Source of the DNA: Enterobacter cancerogenus | GTDB lineage: Bacteria; Pseudomonadota; Gammaproteobacteria; Enterobacterales; Enterobacteriaceae | DNA: 64,000 nucleotides | Assembly: GCA_000773965.1 (NCBI GenBank) | Contig: JRUP01000014.1 | Coordinates: 62,001 to 126,000, forward strand | Reading direction: 5' to 3' | Shown here: positions 54,848 through 64,000 of the stretch, in pieces | How positions within the stretch are numbered: position 1 is the first letter of the stretch | Layout of the letters: each line of letters opens with the position of its first letter | Position numbers and translations under genes: made by a program | The notes under the pieces: generated by a model | The model's input: the letters and a program-made list of their open reading frames with translations, nothing else | What the model was told of the DNA's origin: nothing | Database searches by the model: none

Positions 54848-54960
54848 GGCGTTATTGTCGCAGCCAGTTTGCCGACGGCCAGCGCACAGCAACCGGAGCG
54901 TACTCAAGTACGTGAGGATTGCGCGCACTGCCCGGCGGTAAAATGGCAAGTAAAATAGCC
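54848..54960. repeat. ERIC-like long imperfect palindrome
   Basis: About 113 bp fold on themselves: the left arm (54848-54904) and the reverse complement of the right arm agree at roughly two thirds of positions, around a centre GGAGCGTACTCAAGTACGTG. This resembles the central part of ERIC/IRU elements (GGAGCTTACATAAGTAAGTG) in layout and partly in sequence. It ends 2 bp before the permease stop region and lies between binding-protein and permease genes, where it would fold in the mRNA. Confidence 0.7.
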
Positions 54961-54962
54961 CG

Positions 54963-55946
54963 TTAACCCACGTGATGACGTGTGCGGTACTTATCGATCA
55001 GTACGGCGATGATGATCACAGCGCCCTTTATGACCAGCTGCCAGAAGTAAGAAACGCCCATCAACGTCATGCCGTTGTTCAGCGTGGCGATTATCAGCGC
55101 ACCAATCAGCGTGCCGGTGATAGTGCCGATGCCGCCGACAAAACTGGTGCCGCCCAGAATCACCGCGGCGATTGCATCTAACTCGTACCCCACACCCAGG
55201 TTGCCGTTGGCGCTGTAGAGGCGTGAGGCGCTCATCAATCCGCCTAATCCCGACAACATGCCGCTCATGGCATAGACAAACACCAGCACCATGCCGACCT
55301 TGATCCCGGTGAGGCGCGCCGCCTGCACGTTGCCGCCCACGGCGTAGATGTGCACACCCAGGGTGGTACGGCGCAGAATGAACCAGCACAGCGCGATGAC
55401 GGCAAAGGCAATAATGATCAGCCAGGGGATCGGCCCGAGATAACCGTTGCCTATCCACTCGAAATTGATGTCAGAGTTGATGACGGTAGTGCCATTCGCC
55501 AGCAAATAAGCCGCTCCGCGCAAGGCGGTATAGGTGCCGAGCGTCACGATAAAGGGCGGTAAGCCAGCCCATGCCACCAACAGTCCGTTGAACAGGCCCA
55601 TAATCAGCCCTGCGCCGAGCGCCGCCGGGATGGTCAGGCCCGCAAAGGCGGGATCCAGCGACACCACCATCGCCACGACCGCCGTGGTGCCCAGCATCGA
55701 GCCCACTGACAGATCGATCCCGCCGGTGAGGATCACAAAGGTCATCCCCGCCGCCAGCACGATATTGATCGAAGCCTGACGGGTAATATTCAGCAGGTTA
55801 GCTTCGGTAAAGAAGTTCGGCGCAACAAAACCAAATACCGCCACAATCAGGATCAAAATCGGCAGAATCCCCACCGTTTGCAGCAGGTCGCTCATCAAGG
55901 CGCGTTTAAGCGTTGGACTTTTTACGCGTGCAGTATCACTGGTCAT
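54963..55946 (-). CDS. Ribose-type ABC sugar transporter permease
   Basis: 327 residues, eight to ten membrane helices, RbsC family: AGMTFVILTGGIDLSVGSML, GTYTALRGAAYLLANG, HIYAVGGNVQAARLTGIKV (coupling region) and LDAIAAVILGGTSFVGGIGT. It forms the homodimeric channel. GGAG precedes the ATG, and it starts 10 bp after the ATPase stop. Confidence 0.94.
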   Translation of the reverse strand: MTSDTARVKSPTLKRALMSDLLQTVGILPILILIVAVFGFVAPNFFTEANLLNITRQASINIVLAAGMTFVILTGGIDLSVGSMLGTTAVVAMVVSLDPAFAGLTIPAALGAGLIMGLFNGLLVAWAGLPPFIVTLGTYTALRGAAYLLANGTTVINSDINFEWIGNGYLGPIPWLIIIAFAVIALCWFILRRTTLGVHIYAVGGNVQAARLTGIKVGMVLVFVYAMSGMLSGLGGLMSASRLYSANGNLGVGYELDAIAAVILGGTSFVGGIGTITGTLIGALIIATLNNGMTLMGVSYFWQLVIKGAVIIIAVLIDKYRTRHHVG

Positions 55947-55956
55947 TGCGGTCTCC

Positions 55957-57462
55957 TCAGGCCTGTACCGGCTGTGCGCCGGTGGCCAGTGTCATAATGT
56001 TTTCCTGGCTAATCTCTGCGCCGCTCAGCTCTCCGGCAATACTGCCCTCACGCATCACATACACGCGGTCACTCATCCCGACCACCTCCGGCAGTTCGCT
56101 GGAGATCATCAAAATCGCCACGCCCTGTTGCGCCATCTGGTTCATCATGCGGTAGATTTCACTCTTGGCGCCGACGTCCACGCCGCGCGTGGGCTCATCC
56201 AGCAGCAGAATGCGCGGTGCAATCGCTACCCAGCGTGAGATCAGCAGTTTCTGTTGATTACCGCCCGATAGCCCCCCGGCCCGTACCTGGGCGTGCGGCA
56301 CACGAATGTTGAGTGATTCGATGGCATCACCGGCAATCTTTTGCCCTTTACGCCGATTAAGCAGGCCGTAGCTGGCATCGCGTTCCAGCGTCGCCATCAC
56401 GATGTTTTCCTGTGCGGCCAATTCCAGGAACAGCCCCTGCTCTTTACGGTTCTCGGTGAGGAAGCCAATACCATGTGCGATGGCATCTCGCGGCGAATGA
56501 ATTTTGACTTTCTCGCCATCGATCCAGATTTCGCCTCCCCTGGGTTGATGCACGCCAAAAATCAGCTGCGCCAGCTCACTGCGTCCGGCACCGACCAATC
56601 CCGCCAATCCGACAATCTCCCCGGCACGCACCGAGAGACTACTGGGATGGACTTTGCGGTTATCGGTCAGGTGATTGACAGCGAGACGGACCTCGCCGAA
56701 GGGAATGTTGCGGTCTTTATTGAACAGATCGCTCAGCGGACGGCCAACCATCATGCGCACCAGTTCACTGGCATTAAGCTGATCGCGCGTCAGGCTGCCA
56801 ACATACTGCCCATCACGCAACACGCTGACGCGATCCGAAAGCTCATACACTTCTGCCATGCGATGGCTGATGTAAATGATCGCCATGCCTTCGCTGCGCA
56901 GGCGTTTAATCAGCGCAAACAGCTGTTCGGTTTCGCGATTGGAGAGTGCTGCCGTGGGTTCATCCATCACCAGAATGCGGCTGTTGCGGTGCAGCGCGCG
57001 GGCAATCTCCACCTGCTGCTGTTCAGCGATACTGAGTTTGCTCACCAGATCGTTGGCACTGAATTGGGCACCCAGGCGATTAATCACCTGCTGTGCCTCT
57101 TCTGCCATCTGCCGCCGTTTCACCAGCCCACCGCGCGTGATCTCGCTGCCGAGGAAGATGTTCTCTGCCACGGTCAGATTGGGCGCCAGATTGATTTCCT
57201 GATAAATCAGCGTGATGCCCGCGGCCAGTGCCTCTTTTGGGCCTTTGATGGCGTAGGGTTTACCGTCGATAAGAATTTCCCCGCTGCTGGCGGTATATGC
57301 ACCTGCCAGAATCTTCATCAGCGTACTTTTACCGGCACCGTTTTCGCCCATCAGCGCGTGGACTTCACCTGGCCACACGGTCAGATCAACGCCCTTCAAC
57401 GCGTAGAAACTGCCAAAGCGTCGGGTGATTTCGCGCATTTCTAATATCGGTGTCGTCGCCAT
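55957..57462 (-). CDS. Ribose-type ABC sugar transporter ATPase (double domain)
   Basis: 501 residues from the ATG at 57462 (CAGGAG upstream; the frame is open for 34 more codons that run into the promoter). Two fused ABC domains as in RbsA/XylG. The first has Walker [25 protein letters not shown] and [10 protein letters not shown]. The second has a degenerate Walker A (GLVGAGRSE), [14 protein letters not shown] and [12 protein letters not shown]. It is the first gene of the leftward sugar block, divergent from the hybrid kinase with about 145 bp between. Confidence 0.94.
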   Translation of the reverse strand: MATTPILEMREITRRFGSFYALKGVDLTVWPGEVHALMGENGAGKSTLMKILAGAYTASSGEILIDGKPYAIKGPKEALAAGITLIYQEINLAPNLTVAENIFLGSEITRGGLVKRRQMAEEAQQVINRLGAQFSANDLVSKLSIAEQQQVEIARALHRNSRILVMDEPTAALSNRETEQLFALIKRLRSEGMAIIYISHRMAEVYELSDRVSVLRDGQYVGSLTRDQLNASELVRMMVGRPLSDLFNKDRNIPFGEVRLAVNHLTDNRKVHPSSLSVRAGEIVGLAGLVGAGRSELAQLIFGVHQPRGGEIWIDGEKVKIHSPRDAIAHGIGFLTENRKEQGLFLELAAQENIVMATLERDASYGLLNRRKGQKIAGDAIESLNIRVPHAQVRAGGLSGGNQQKLLISRWVAIAPRILLLDEPTRGVDVGAKSEIYRMMNQMAQQGVAILMISSELPEVVGMSDRVYVMREGSIAGELSGAEISQENIMTLATGAQPVQA

Positions 57463-57607
57463 CGCCAGGCTCCTGCTGTCTGAAGTTGTCGCCGAGTGTT
57501 GCAACGCCAGATAAATGGAAAATGTCAGCGGCCATTCATATTTGTCATATTGCGCTCCGGTCACGCTTTTATACTCGCCGGGAGTTGAGAGGTAAGGAGT
57601 GTCCGCA

Positions 57608-60193
57608 ATGAGTCAGAGTCTGCACTGGCACGCTGGCGCGCGGGGTCGCCTGCTGCTGTTTAACCTGTTAGTGGTGAGTGTCACGCTGGCGGTGAGCCTG
57701 GTGGCTATTTTTGGATTTCGCCACGCCGGTCACATTCAGGAGCAGGCACAGGCGCAAACCCTGGCGGATATGAACGGCAGCCTGGCGCTGGCGCGTGATA
57801 CCGCCAATGTGGCCACCGCCGCAGTGCGGCTGGCGCAGGTGGTGGGTGCGCTGGAGTATCAGAGCGAGTCGGCACGCCTGCAGCAGACGCAGCAAGCGTT
57901 ACAACAATCCCTATCCCTGCTGGCGAACGCGCCTCTGGCCGCACAGCAACCTGAACTGCTGGCGCGCATTCGAGAACGCAGCCAGATGCTGGAACAGAGC
58001 ATCAATCAGCTGCTTAGGGTTGGCCATCAACGCCACTTACAACGTAATGTGATGCTGAGTGGCCTGTGGCAGGCACAACTGTTGCTGAATCGCATTGATG
58101 TGCTCGCCAGCGACGGCGCTTTCATGCCGCTGCGCCAGCAAACGGATGCCCTGTTAAAGGTGGCAATCCAATCCACTGCGCCACAAGCCGCTGAACAACA
58201 ATTACAGCAGGTGCTGCCCATTTGGTCCGCCCTACCGTTACAGGATGCGCTGGCGATGCAGCGTGACCGATTGGTCGACACCACGCGCAGCTTACAACCC
58301 ATCGCTGATCAGCTTGAGCAGAGCGATATTGCCATTGCCTACGCGACCTATCGCATCAAAGCCCTGGTCGCGATGCTGAATGGTGACATCACCCATTATG
58401 TGCAACTGGTGGCGCAACAGAGCGATGCGCGCAGTACCGCCACGCATCAGGAACTGGACTCCATCATCGGGTTTATTGGCCTGTTTATGCTGCTGGCACT
58501 GCTGATCACCGGTTACGCGGGTTACTACATCTATCGCAATCTCGGTTCCAGCCTGACCGCTATCGCCCACGCCATGACGCGTCTGGCCCAGGGCGAGAAA
58601 AGCGTCAATGTTCCGGGGTTGGCCCGCCGCGACGAGCTCGGCGATCTGGCTCGCGCCTTTAACGTCTTTGCACGCAATACTGCTTCACTGGCCCACACTT
58701 CACGTCTGTTAAAAGAGAAAAGCAATCAGCTGGAATCCACTTTCCTCGCCATGCGCGATGGCTTTGCACTATTCGATAACAGTGGGCAACTGGTGGTGTG
58801 GAACGCGCAGTACGCCGAGTTACTCGGCATTCCGGCACGCGATCTGCATCGTGGCCTGCATTATCAGCGTCTGCTAGAACGAATGGATGTGCAGCTCACC
58901 AGCCTGCAGGATGCGCAGGAAGTTCGCCTGCCCGACGGCCGCACGCTGGAACTGCGCTTTAGTCCGGTGCCACGCCGTGGCATGGTCAATACCGTGCTGG
59001 AGCGCACCACGCGTAAGGCGCTGGAAGAAGCGCTGCTGCACAGCCAAAAAATGAAAGCGGTGGGCCAACTCACCGGCGGCATCGCGCATGACTTTAACAA
59101 CCTGCTGGCCGTGATTATTGGCAGTCTGGCGCTTACCGTGGGCGAGCTCCCCTCTGGTTCGCTGGCCAGTCGCATTGAGCGTGCGCGGCTGGCGGCCGAC
59201 CGCGCGGCACAGCTAACCCAACGCTTACTCGCCTTCTCACGTAAACAGGCGCTGTATCCACGTGCAGTATCGGTGGTTGAACTGGTCGATAACCTGCACT
59301 CACTGTTGCAGCACTCGCTGCTGCCCGGCCAGCATCTGGTGGTTGATGCACAGCGACCCGGTTGGCCAGCGTGGATCGATGCCGGGCAACTGGAAAATGC
59401 GCTGATGAATCTGGTGGTCAATGCACGCGATGCCATGGAGAAACAGAGCGGAGAAATTCGCCTGCGCATCTGGAATCAGCGAATGCAGGAAGCGGATGGT
59501 AAACGCGATCGCGTCACCATTGAAGTTATCGATCACGGCTGCGGCATGTCAGCCGAGGTACGAGAACAGGTGTTTGAGCCATTTTTCACCACCAAAGAGA
59601 CCGGCAGCGGCAGCGGACTGGGGTTGTCGATGGTGTATGGATTTGTGCGTCAATCTGGCGGGCAGATCGAAGTGGAAACAGCCCCCGGCCAGGGCACTAC
59701 TGTGCGCCTGTTACTGCCGCGCGCACCGGAAGCGGTCCAGCCCGCGCCGACTCTTCCCGAGTTTACGCCGGGTGCCAGCAGTGACCGGCTGGTATTGGTG
59801 CTGGATGATGAACCCGCCGTCAGGCAGACATTGTGTGAGCATCTGCATCAACTCGGCTACCTCACTTTAGAGTGTGGCGATGGCGAATCCGCACTGACGC
59901 TGCTGCGGCAGACGCCAGATATTGAGTTGTTGATCAGTGATTTGATGTTACCCGGCGCGTTAAACGGGGCGGATGTGATTCGCCAGGCACAGCAGCAGTG
60001 GCCAGAACTGGCCACCCTGCTGATCAGCGGTCAGGATTTGCGCCAGAGCCAGGTCACTTTGCCACTGTGTGAACGGCTGGCAAAACCCTGGCAGCAGGCG
60101 CAGTTGGCGCAGGCGCTGGAGCGCGCCTGGCAACGCAGTGAACGGCTCAGTCGCGCACGGCAGGCTGCCACAGCGGCAACGGTTTCCCCGTGA
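57608..60193 (+). CDS. Hybrid sensor histidine kinase of the sugar locus
   Basis: 861 residues from the ATG at 57608, after AAGGAG. TM1 is at about 16-38, a helical periplasmic sensor follows to about 285, TM2 is at about 287-311, then HAMP (312-362), PAS (about 380-480), HisKA with His494 ([13 protein letters not shown]) and HATPase ([28 protein letters not shown]). A C-terminal receiver has Asp778 (LISDLMLPG) and Lys in AKPW. There is no Hpt domain. It divergently faces the ABC genes and probably senses the sugar or its binding protein. Its last 47 bp overlap the convergent phnE copy. Confidence 0.92.
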   Translation: MSQSLHWHAGARGRLLLFNLLVVSVTLAVSLVAIFGFRHAGHIQEQAQAQTLADMNGSLALARDTANVATAAVRLAQVVGALEYQSESARLQQTQQALQQSLSLLANAPLAAQQPELLARIRERSQMLEQSINQLLRVGHQRHLQRNVMLSGLWQAQLLLNRIDVLASDGAFMPLRQQTDALLKVAIQSTAPQAAEQQLQQVLPIWSALPLQDALAMQRDRLVDTTRSLQPIADQLEQSDIAIAYATYRIKALVAMLNGDITHYVQLVAQQSDARSTATHQELDSIIGFIGLFMLLALLITGYAGYYIYRNLGSSLTAIAHAMTRLAQGEKSVNVPGLARRDELGDLARAFNVFARNTASLAHTSRLLKEKSNQLESTFLAMRDGFALFDNSGQLVVWNAQYAELLGIPARDLHRGLHYQRLLERMDVQLTSLQDAQEVRLPDGRTLELRFSPVPRRGMVNTVLERTTRKALEEALLHSQKMKAVGQLTGGIAHDFNNLLAVIIGSLALTVGELPSGSLASRIERARLAADRAAQLTQRLLAFSRKQALYPRAVSVVELVDNLHSLLQHSLLPGQHLVVDAQRPGWPAWIDAGQLENALMNLVVNARDAMEKQSGEIRLRIWNQRMQEADGKRDRVTIEVIDHGCGMSAEVREQVFEPFFTTKETGSGSGLGLSMVYGFVRQSGGQIEVETAPGQGTTVRLLLPRAPEAVQPAPTLPEFTPGASSDRLVLVLDDEPAVRQTLCEHLHQLGYLTLECGDGESALTLLRQTPDIELLISDLMLPGALNGADVIRQAQQQWPELATLLISGQDLRQSQVTLPLCERLAKPWQQAQLAQALERAWQRSERLSRARQAATAATVSP

Positions 60194-61031
60194 TATAGCG
60201 TTTACGCAGTTTGCTGGAGATGACATCCATGATCATCACCACGCCAACCAACAGAATGGTCAGGAACATCACCACATCCCAGTTCCACAGGCGCATGTTC
60301 TCGGCATATACCAGGCCGACGCCCCCTGCGCCGACAAAGCCAAGTACCGCCGCCGAACGGGTATTGGATTCAATCTGGTACAGGCTTAACGCCAGGAAGG
60401 TCGGGAAGGATTGGGTAAAGATGCCAAAGCGATGTTTCTGCAGACTATTGGCTCCCACCGCACCTAAACCCCGGCTCGGCGAACGTTCAACCGCTTCATG
60501 CCCTTCCGCATACAGTTTGCCCAGCAAGCCCACATCCTGTACCACAATCGCCAGCACACCCGCCAGTGGTCCCATGCCAACCGCACGCACAAAGATCAGG
60601 CCCCAGATGGCCATATCGACACCGCGCAAGATGTCGAGCAAACGGCGCACCACTAAGGAAATCGGACGGGCAATCGGATCGTGCATTACGTTGCGGGCGG
60701 CAAGGAAAGACACCGGCAGCGCAATAATGGAAGCGGTCAGCGTCCCGGCGAAGACAATCGCCAACGTGATGCCAATCTGCGAGAAATAATAGCCAAATGG
60801 CCAGTTCATAAAGTCTTGCCAAACGAACATGCGCAGGAAGTAACGCCCTAGTTGCTCGCAACCGATAATTACTCGGCTCCACTCAATACCGAAAAACTCA
60901 AAGAAGAACAGGTAATAGAGCGCGATGGCAAGTGCAACGCCAGCCACGCGGCGCAGATAACGGTTTTGTGCGGCGAACAGTGCAGGGTGTTCCTGCTTCA
61001 GCTTTGCCACATCCGGTGCTAATGCGATCAT
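60147..61031 (-). CDS. phnE: Phosphonate ABC transporter permease PhnE (second copy)
   Basis: 294 residues from the ATG at 61031, overlapping the previous stop as ATGA. Six membrane helices; the coupling-loop region (EAVERSPSRGLGAVGANSLQ) and VLGFVGAGGVGLVYAENM are PhnE-type. The upstream open frame of about 94 codons is out of place within the first phnE copy and was discarded. It should form a heterodimer with the first copy. Its 3' end lies antisense to the last 47 bp of the hybrid kinase gene. Confidence 0.92.
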   Translation of the reverse strand: MIALAPDVAKLKQEHPALFAAQNRYLRRVAGVALAIALYYLFFFEFFGIEWSRVIIGCEQLGRYFLRMFVWQDFMNWPFGYYFSQIGITLAIVFAGTLTASIIALPVSFLAARNVMHDPIARPISLVVRRLLDILRGVDMAIWGLIFVRAVGMGPLAGVLAIVVQDVGLLGKLYAEGHEAVERSPSRGLGAVGANSLQKHRFGIFTQSFPTFLALSLYQIESNTRSAAVLGFVGAGGVGLVYAENMRLWNWDVVMFLTILLVGVVMIMDVISSKLRKRYITGKPLPLWQPAVRD

Positions 61032-61891
61032 TTGATTTCCCCTTCCACCACGCGACGGCGCAACCACCCGGATACCGTATCCAGCAGCGACACCACCACA
61101 ATGATCAGCAGCAGCGTAATACTGACCTGATCGTAACGATCCAGTTTGATGTTGGTCATCAGCTCCTGGCCGATACCGCCCGCCCCCACCAATCCAAGGA
61201 TGGTAGAAGAACGGAAGTTCACTTCCAGACGCATAAAGCTGTAAGAGAGAAACGTTGGTTTCACCTGCGGCCAGAAGGCGAAGCGCATGCGCTGTAATTT
61301 GGTCGCTCCACATGCCGCGAGGCCGCGCACCGGTTTGTCTGAAGCGCTTTCAATCGATTCATAAAACAGTTTGGTCAGGCTGCCCACGGTATGTAGCGCT
61401 AGTGCGAGGAAGCCGGGAATTGCCCCAATGCCAAACGCCATCACGAACATCACTGCCCACGCCAGTTCTGGCATGGTGCGCAGGAAAGCGACAAACGCGC
61501 GGATCGCGATGCGGACGCTGCGCGGCGTCTGGGTGTTATCAGCGGCGAAAAACGCCAGTACCCCAGCCACCATCACCGCCACAATGGTCGACGACAGTGC
61601 CAGCTGCAGGGTTTCCCAGATCAGCGGCAACTGGAAGTGCAGACGGTAGCCCCAGTAGGCCAGCGAGCCCTCGGTTTTCCCATCGGAGAACAGCACGGGC
61701 AGATGCAACACCGGCACGGTTTCGCCGATGTAATCGAAAAAGTGTGGCAGTGATTGCCAAACGGTGACCAGATTGAATTCCGCCATCTTGCCCGCAGCGA
61801 GGTAGAGCGCCACCAACAGCAGCGACCAGAGCACGGTGTCGCGCTTTTGCTGGCGACGAATGCGTTGGTAGTAGTGTTCGAAATCGGTCAA
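61028..61891 (-). CDS. phnE: Phosphonate ABC transporter permease PhnE (first copy)
   Basis: 287 residues from a TTG start at 61891 (AGGA eight bases upstream; no ATG fits). Six membrane helices, with ESASDKPVRGLAACGATKLQ and ILGLVGAGGIGQELMTNI as PhnE signatures. Two phnE genes in tandem are common in phnCDEE operons. An 80-bp gap with a 9-bp hairpin separates it from phnD. Confidence 0.92.
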   Translation of the reverse strand: MTDFEHYYQRIRRQQKRDTVLWSLLLVALYLAAGKMAEFNLVTVWQSLPHFFDYIGETVPVLHLPVLFSDGKTEGSLAYWGYRLHFQLPLIWETLQLALSSTIVAVMVAGVLAFFAADNTQTPRSVRIAIRAFVAFLRTMPELAWAVMFVMAFGIGAIPGFLALALHTVGSLTKLFYESIESASDKPVRGLAACGATKLQRMRFAFWPQVKPTFLSYSFMRLEVNFRSSTILGLVGAGGIGQELMTNIKLDRYDQVSITLLLIIVVVSLLDTVSGWLRRRVVEGEIK

Positions 61892-61930
61892 GGGGAATGT
61901 CCTGTGGTAGAGGATGGTGCAGATGTGAAA

Positions 61931-61954
61931 AGGGTCGCCATCAAGGGCGACCCT
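61931..61954 (-). terminator. Hairpin between phnD and phnE
   Basis: AGGGTCGCC (61931-61939) pairs with GGCGACCCT (61946-61954). On the minus strand it is followed by a short TTTTC. Partial termination or RNA stabilisation here would favour the binding protein over the permeases. Confidence 0.6.
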
Positions 61955-61971
61955 GCCGGTCAGACGCGAAA

Positions 61972-62898
61972 TTAACCGCGTGAGCCTTTCATCAGATCAC
62001 GTTTCATATCGATGATGTTCTGATAATCGGCAACGGTTGCCGGGCCGATGTGCTGAGCACCGCCCACCGCTTTAACAAAGCAGCTGTGGTCTTCTTTATC
62101 CAGCTTCTTGATCGCCGCCACCAGCTTCTGTTTGAAGTCAGCGGGCAAGTTGTTGCTCACCAGGATTGGGCCGTTCGGGATCAGCGGAGACTGCCAGATG
62201 ATGCGGATTTTCTTCATCAGGTCAGGCTGGTCCATACGCATCATGCGGCCAAAGGCACCAGAGGTATAACCCTTGTCGTAATCACCGATCATAGAGGTCC
62301 AGGTCACTGCGCCTTCGAACTGACCGTTCAGCACACCCAGGATGTCCTGCTCATGGCCGCCAGAGAAGGTGACGCTGGAGAAGGTGTTGTTGTACTTGTC
62401 GTCAACTGTGCCACCGAACTCTTTCTTAAACGCCTGGTTTGGCATCAGGAAGCCCGAAGTTGAATCCGGATCGGCCATACCGAAAGATTTGCCTTTCAGG
62501 TCTTCCAGTTTTTTGTACGGGCTGTCCGCTTTCACGATCACGACTGAGTGGTAACCCTGTGAACCGTCTTTGTCATCCACCACGATGCCGACAACATCAA
62601 CCGCTTTCGGGTTCTGCAGATAGACGGAAGCGTAAGATGCTGGAGACATGCTCAGCACCATATCAATTTTGTTACCCAGCAGGCCCTGAATCACGCCTGA
62701 GTAGTCAGACGAGTTGCGCATTTTGGTATCGACATTCAGCTCTTTGTCGAAGAAATCTTTCACGCACTGGTTATCACCGATCTGCTGAGTGGCGTTCTGT
62801 CCACCCAAAATCCCGAGGTTCAATTCTTTTGGTGCATCCGCTGCGTTAACGCCAAAAGTCATTGCAACAGTCAATAAAGCTAAAGAGGTCAGTTTCAT
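61972..62898 (-). CDS. phnD: Phosphonate-binding periplasmic protein PhnD
   Basis: 308 residues. The signal peptide ends at about residue 19 (GVNAADAPK). The phosphate/phosphonate-binding fold is clear (LNLGILGGQNATQQIGDNQC, SPASYASVYLQNP, GMADPDSTSGFLMPN, FSSVTFSGGHEQDILGVLNG, IRIIWQSPLIPNGPIL), close to E. coli PhnD. It captures organophosphonates such as 2-aminoethylphosphonate. It lies 26 bp after phnC. Confidence 0.95.
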   Translation of the reverse strand: MKLTSLALLTVAMTFGVNAADAPKELNLGILGGQNATQQIGDNQCVKDFFDKELNVDTKMRNSSDYSGVIQGLLGNKIDMVLSMSPASYASVYLQNPKAVDVVGIVVDDKDGSQGYHSVVIVKADSPYKKLEDLKGKSFGMADPDSTSGFLMPNQAFKKEFGGTVDDKYNNTFSSVTFSGGHEQDILGVLNGQFEGAVTWTSMIGDYDKGYTSGAFGRMMRMDQPDLMKKIRIIWQSPLIPNGPILVSNNLPADFKQKLVAAIKKLDKEDHSCFVKAVGGAQHIGPATVADYQNIIDMKRDLMKGSRG

Positions 62899-62924
62899 TC
62901 GTGTTTTTTCTCTTGCCGTGGAAG

Positions 62925-63755
62925 TTAGTGGAGCTGGTTAATTTCGTCGCCGTATAGCTCATGCAGCAAGCCATCGGTCAACTGAGAAGGATGTCCGTCA
63001 AACAGCACTTTGCCGCGCTGAATGCCGATAACACGGGTGCAGTACTGCTTCACCAGTTCAATCGAGTGCAGGTTCACCATCACGCTGATGCCCTGCTCAC
63101 TCACCTGGCGCAGCACATCCATAATGCGTTTGGTGTTTTTCGGGTCGAGTGAGGCCACCGGCTCATCGGCCAGCAGGATGCGCGGGTTCTGCATCAACGC
63201 ACGGCAAATCGCCACGCGCTGCATCTGTCCGCCTGACAGGTTCTCCGCACGCTGCAGCGCCTGCGGCAGCATGTTCATCCACTGCAGCAGTTCAATGGCC
63301 TGCGCGCGGTCCGCTTCGGAGAACACTTTGAAGAAGGATTTCAGGGTTGAGGTCTGGCTCAGGCGTCCCAACAGGACGTTAGTCAGCACATCAAGACGCG
63401 GCACCAGACAGAAGTCCTGGAAGATCATGCCGCATTCGCTGCGCCATTCGCGCATCTGGCGGCTGTTGAGCGTCACCACATCACGATCCGCTTCACCCTG
63501 ACGATTGCTGAGAATCGCGCCCTGCGAAGCTGAGATGGTACCGTTCAGCATGTGTAACAGTGTCGATTTGCCTGCGCCTGAGCGACCAATCACGGCCACC
63601 AGCTCGCCCGCATGCAGATCGAAGCTGACATTATCCAGTACGCGGTTTTCGCCGTACGCCTTGCACAGTCCCTGTACCGACAGCACCTTGTTGCCTTGCC
63701 CGGCGTGCGGAACATAAGGATTGTCGATAACGGTTTTCAGTAATGCCTGTGCCAT
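62925..63755 (-). CDS. phnC: Phosphonate ABC transporter ATPase PhnC
   Basis: 276 residues from the ATG at 63755, with GGAG six bases upstream. Motifs are Walker [30 protein letters not shown], signature [15 protein letters not shown] and Walker [14 protein letters not shown]. The N-terminus extends about 15 residues beyond E. coli PhnC (262). First gene of phnCDEE; a three-unit Pho-box candidate lies 65 bp upstream. Confidence 0.95.
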   Translation of the reverse strand: MAQALLKTVIDNPYVPHAGQGNKVLSVQGLCKAYGENRVLDNVSFDLHAGELVAVIGRSGAGKSTLLHMLNGTISASQGAILSNRQGEADRDVVTLNSRQMREWRSECGMIFQDFCLVPRLDVLTNVLLGRLSQTSTLKSFFKVFSEADRAQAIELLQWMNMLPQALQRAENLSGGQMQRVAICRALMQNPRILLADEPVASLDPKNTKRIMDVLRQVSEQGISVMVNLHSIELVKQYCTRVIGIQRGKVLFDGHPSQLTDGLLHELYGDEINQLH

Positions 63756-63819
63756 GTTGCACTCCATCTCGCTGAGGTCTTGATTGCCCGTTATTACGGG
63801 CAAATCCGATGAAGTCTTG

Positions 63820-63848
63820 ATGACAGTAAAATGATTAAACAGTGACAG
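63820..63848 (-). promoter_or_regulatory. Pho-box candidate (three 7-bp units) upstream of phnC
   Basis: Read leftward: CTGTCAC, TGTT, TAATCAT, TTTA, CTGTCAT. Seven-base units at 11-bp spacing are the PhoB binding pattern (consensus CTGTCAT); the outer two are near perfect and the middle one degenerate. It overlaps the phnP stop codon and implies phosphate-starvation control of phnCDEE apart from phnP. Confidence 0.65.
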
Positions 63849-64000
63849 CGTGTGAGGAACCGACCGTGATGGTCTGACCGTCGGTAGCCGCCAGCACATT
63901 GTCCGGTAAGCGATTATTGAGTAACCAACTGTCCATCTCATGGCTCAGATGTATAAGCCAGGCCTGGCGCGGCGCCAGCTGTTCAATAATCTGCAATGCG
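63835..64000 (-). CDS. phnP: PhnP-like cyclic phosphodiesterase, C-terminal fragment
   Basis: A leftward frame enters from the right edge and ends at 63835. The 55 visible residues ([19 protein letters not shown], then [10 protein letters not shown]) match the end of E. coli PhnP (LTHISHQLDAWLMQNALP, FDGMEI). PhnP is a metallo-beta-lactamase-fold enzyme that opens 5-phosphoribosyl 1,2-cyclic phosphate in the C-P lyase pathway. The visible His and Asp belong to the metal site. This suggests C-P lyase genes lie beyond the window. Confidence 0.8.
   Translation of the reverse strand, partial: ALQIIEQLAPRQAWLIHLSHEMDSWLLNNRLPDNVLAATDGQTITVGSSHAVTV

Noticed and set aside
56341..57444. A 367-codon rightward frame
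   Set aside because: It is antisense to the double-domain sugar ABC ATPase with clear Walker motifs; the composition is that of a reversed coding strand.
1..64000. Insertion sequences, integrases or transposases
   Set aside because: None was found; no DDE/tyrosine-recombinase motifs or terminal inverted repeats flanking a gene were seen, despite phage-like genes and a tRNA integration site.

Overview
The window reads as chromosome of an enterobacterium, most likely a Pantoea/Erwinia-type member of the Enterobacterales. Backbone genes are close to their E. coli counterparts and keep the E. coli fli - rcsA - dsrB - yodD - dsrA - mpgP - dgcQ - yodC - yedI - vsr/dcm - yedJ - mtfA - tRNA-Asn order. 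Interleaved genes absent from E. coli K-12, a divergent vsr/dcm arrangement and a glucosylglycerate-type gene pair point away from Escherichia. The genus is an inference from protein flavour, not a measured assignment.

Left end (1-6.6 kb): an accessory patch. It holds an IraP-like anti-adaptor, a DinI-family gene with a LexA box inside its promoter, and a small cassette of three leftward membrane/coiled-coil/low-complexity genes. That cassette faces a CI-like repressor whose Ser/Lys protease dyad is replaced by Ala/Arg, across a promoter with two similar palindromic operators. Next come a small orphan gene, a BLUF-EAL protein whose EAL motifs are intact (unlike E. coli BluF), another small orphan and a YnfC-type lipoprotein.

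Flagellar block (6.7-18 kb): fliE faces left and fliFGHIJK then fliLMNOPQR face right. Together they encode the MS ring, switch, export apparatus and hook-length control. rcsA follows behind a 0.6-kb AT-rich leader, then a chemoreceptor with a sigma-28-like promoter and a C-terminal NWETF tail.

Stress and modification block (21-35.4 kb): dsrB, a YqaE/Pmp3 microprotein, yodD, and a DsrA small RNA recognisable from its rpoS-pairing core. A phosphatase/GT81 synthase pair probably makes glucosylglycerate. Then dgcQ, yodC, a 44-residue acidic CxxC peptide, yedI, vsr and dcm (divergent here), a chemoreceptor-like protein with a degenerate signalling tip, an RHH protein, yedJ, a lone phage-type protein, mtfA and tRNA-Asn(GTT).

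Transport block (35.6-50 kb): ybiX and fiu (Fur box) for catecholate iron, a MATE exporter, a complete livKHMGF set, amn, a tail-anchored coiled coil built from 33-bp tandem repeats, and a purine permease with a PurR operator.

Sugar and phosphonate block (50.4-64 kb): a PhoB/OmpR-type regulator and a hybrid histidine kinase bracket seven leftward genes. These are a PfkB kinase, a class II aldolase, a D-lyxose isomerase and a ribose-type ABC importer; an ERIC-like palindrome sits inside the group. I read this as a two-component-controlled D-lyxose (or related pentulose) pathway. The window ends with phnC-phnD-phnE-phnE behind a three-unit Pho-box candidate and the 3' end of phnP.
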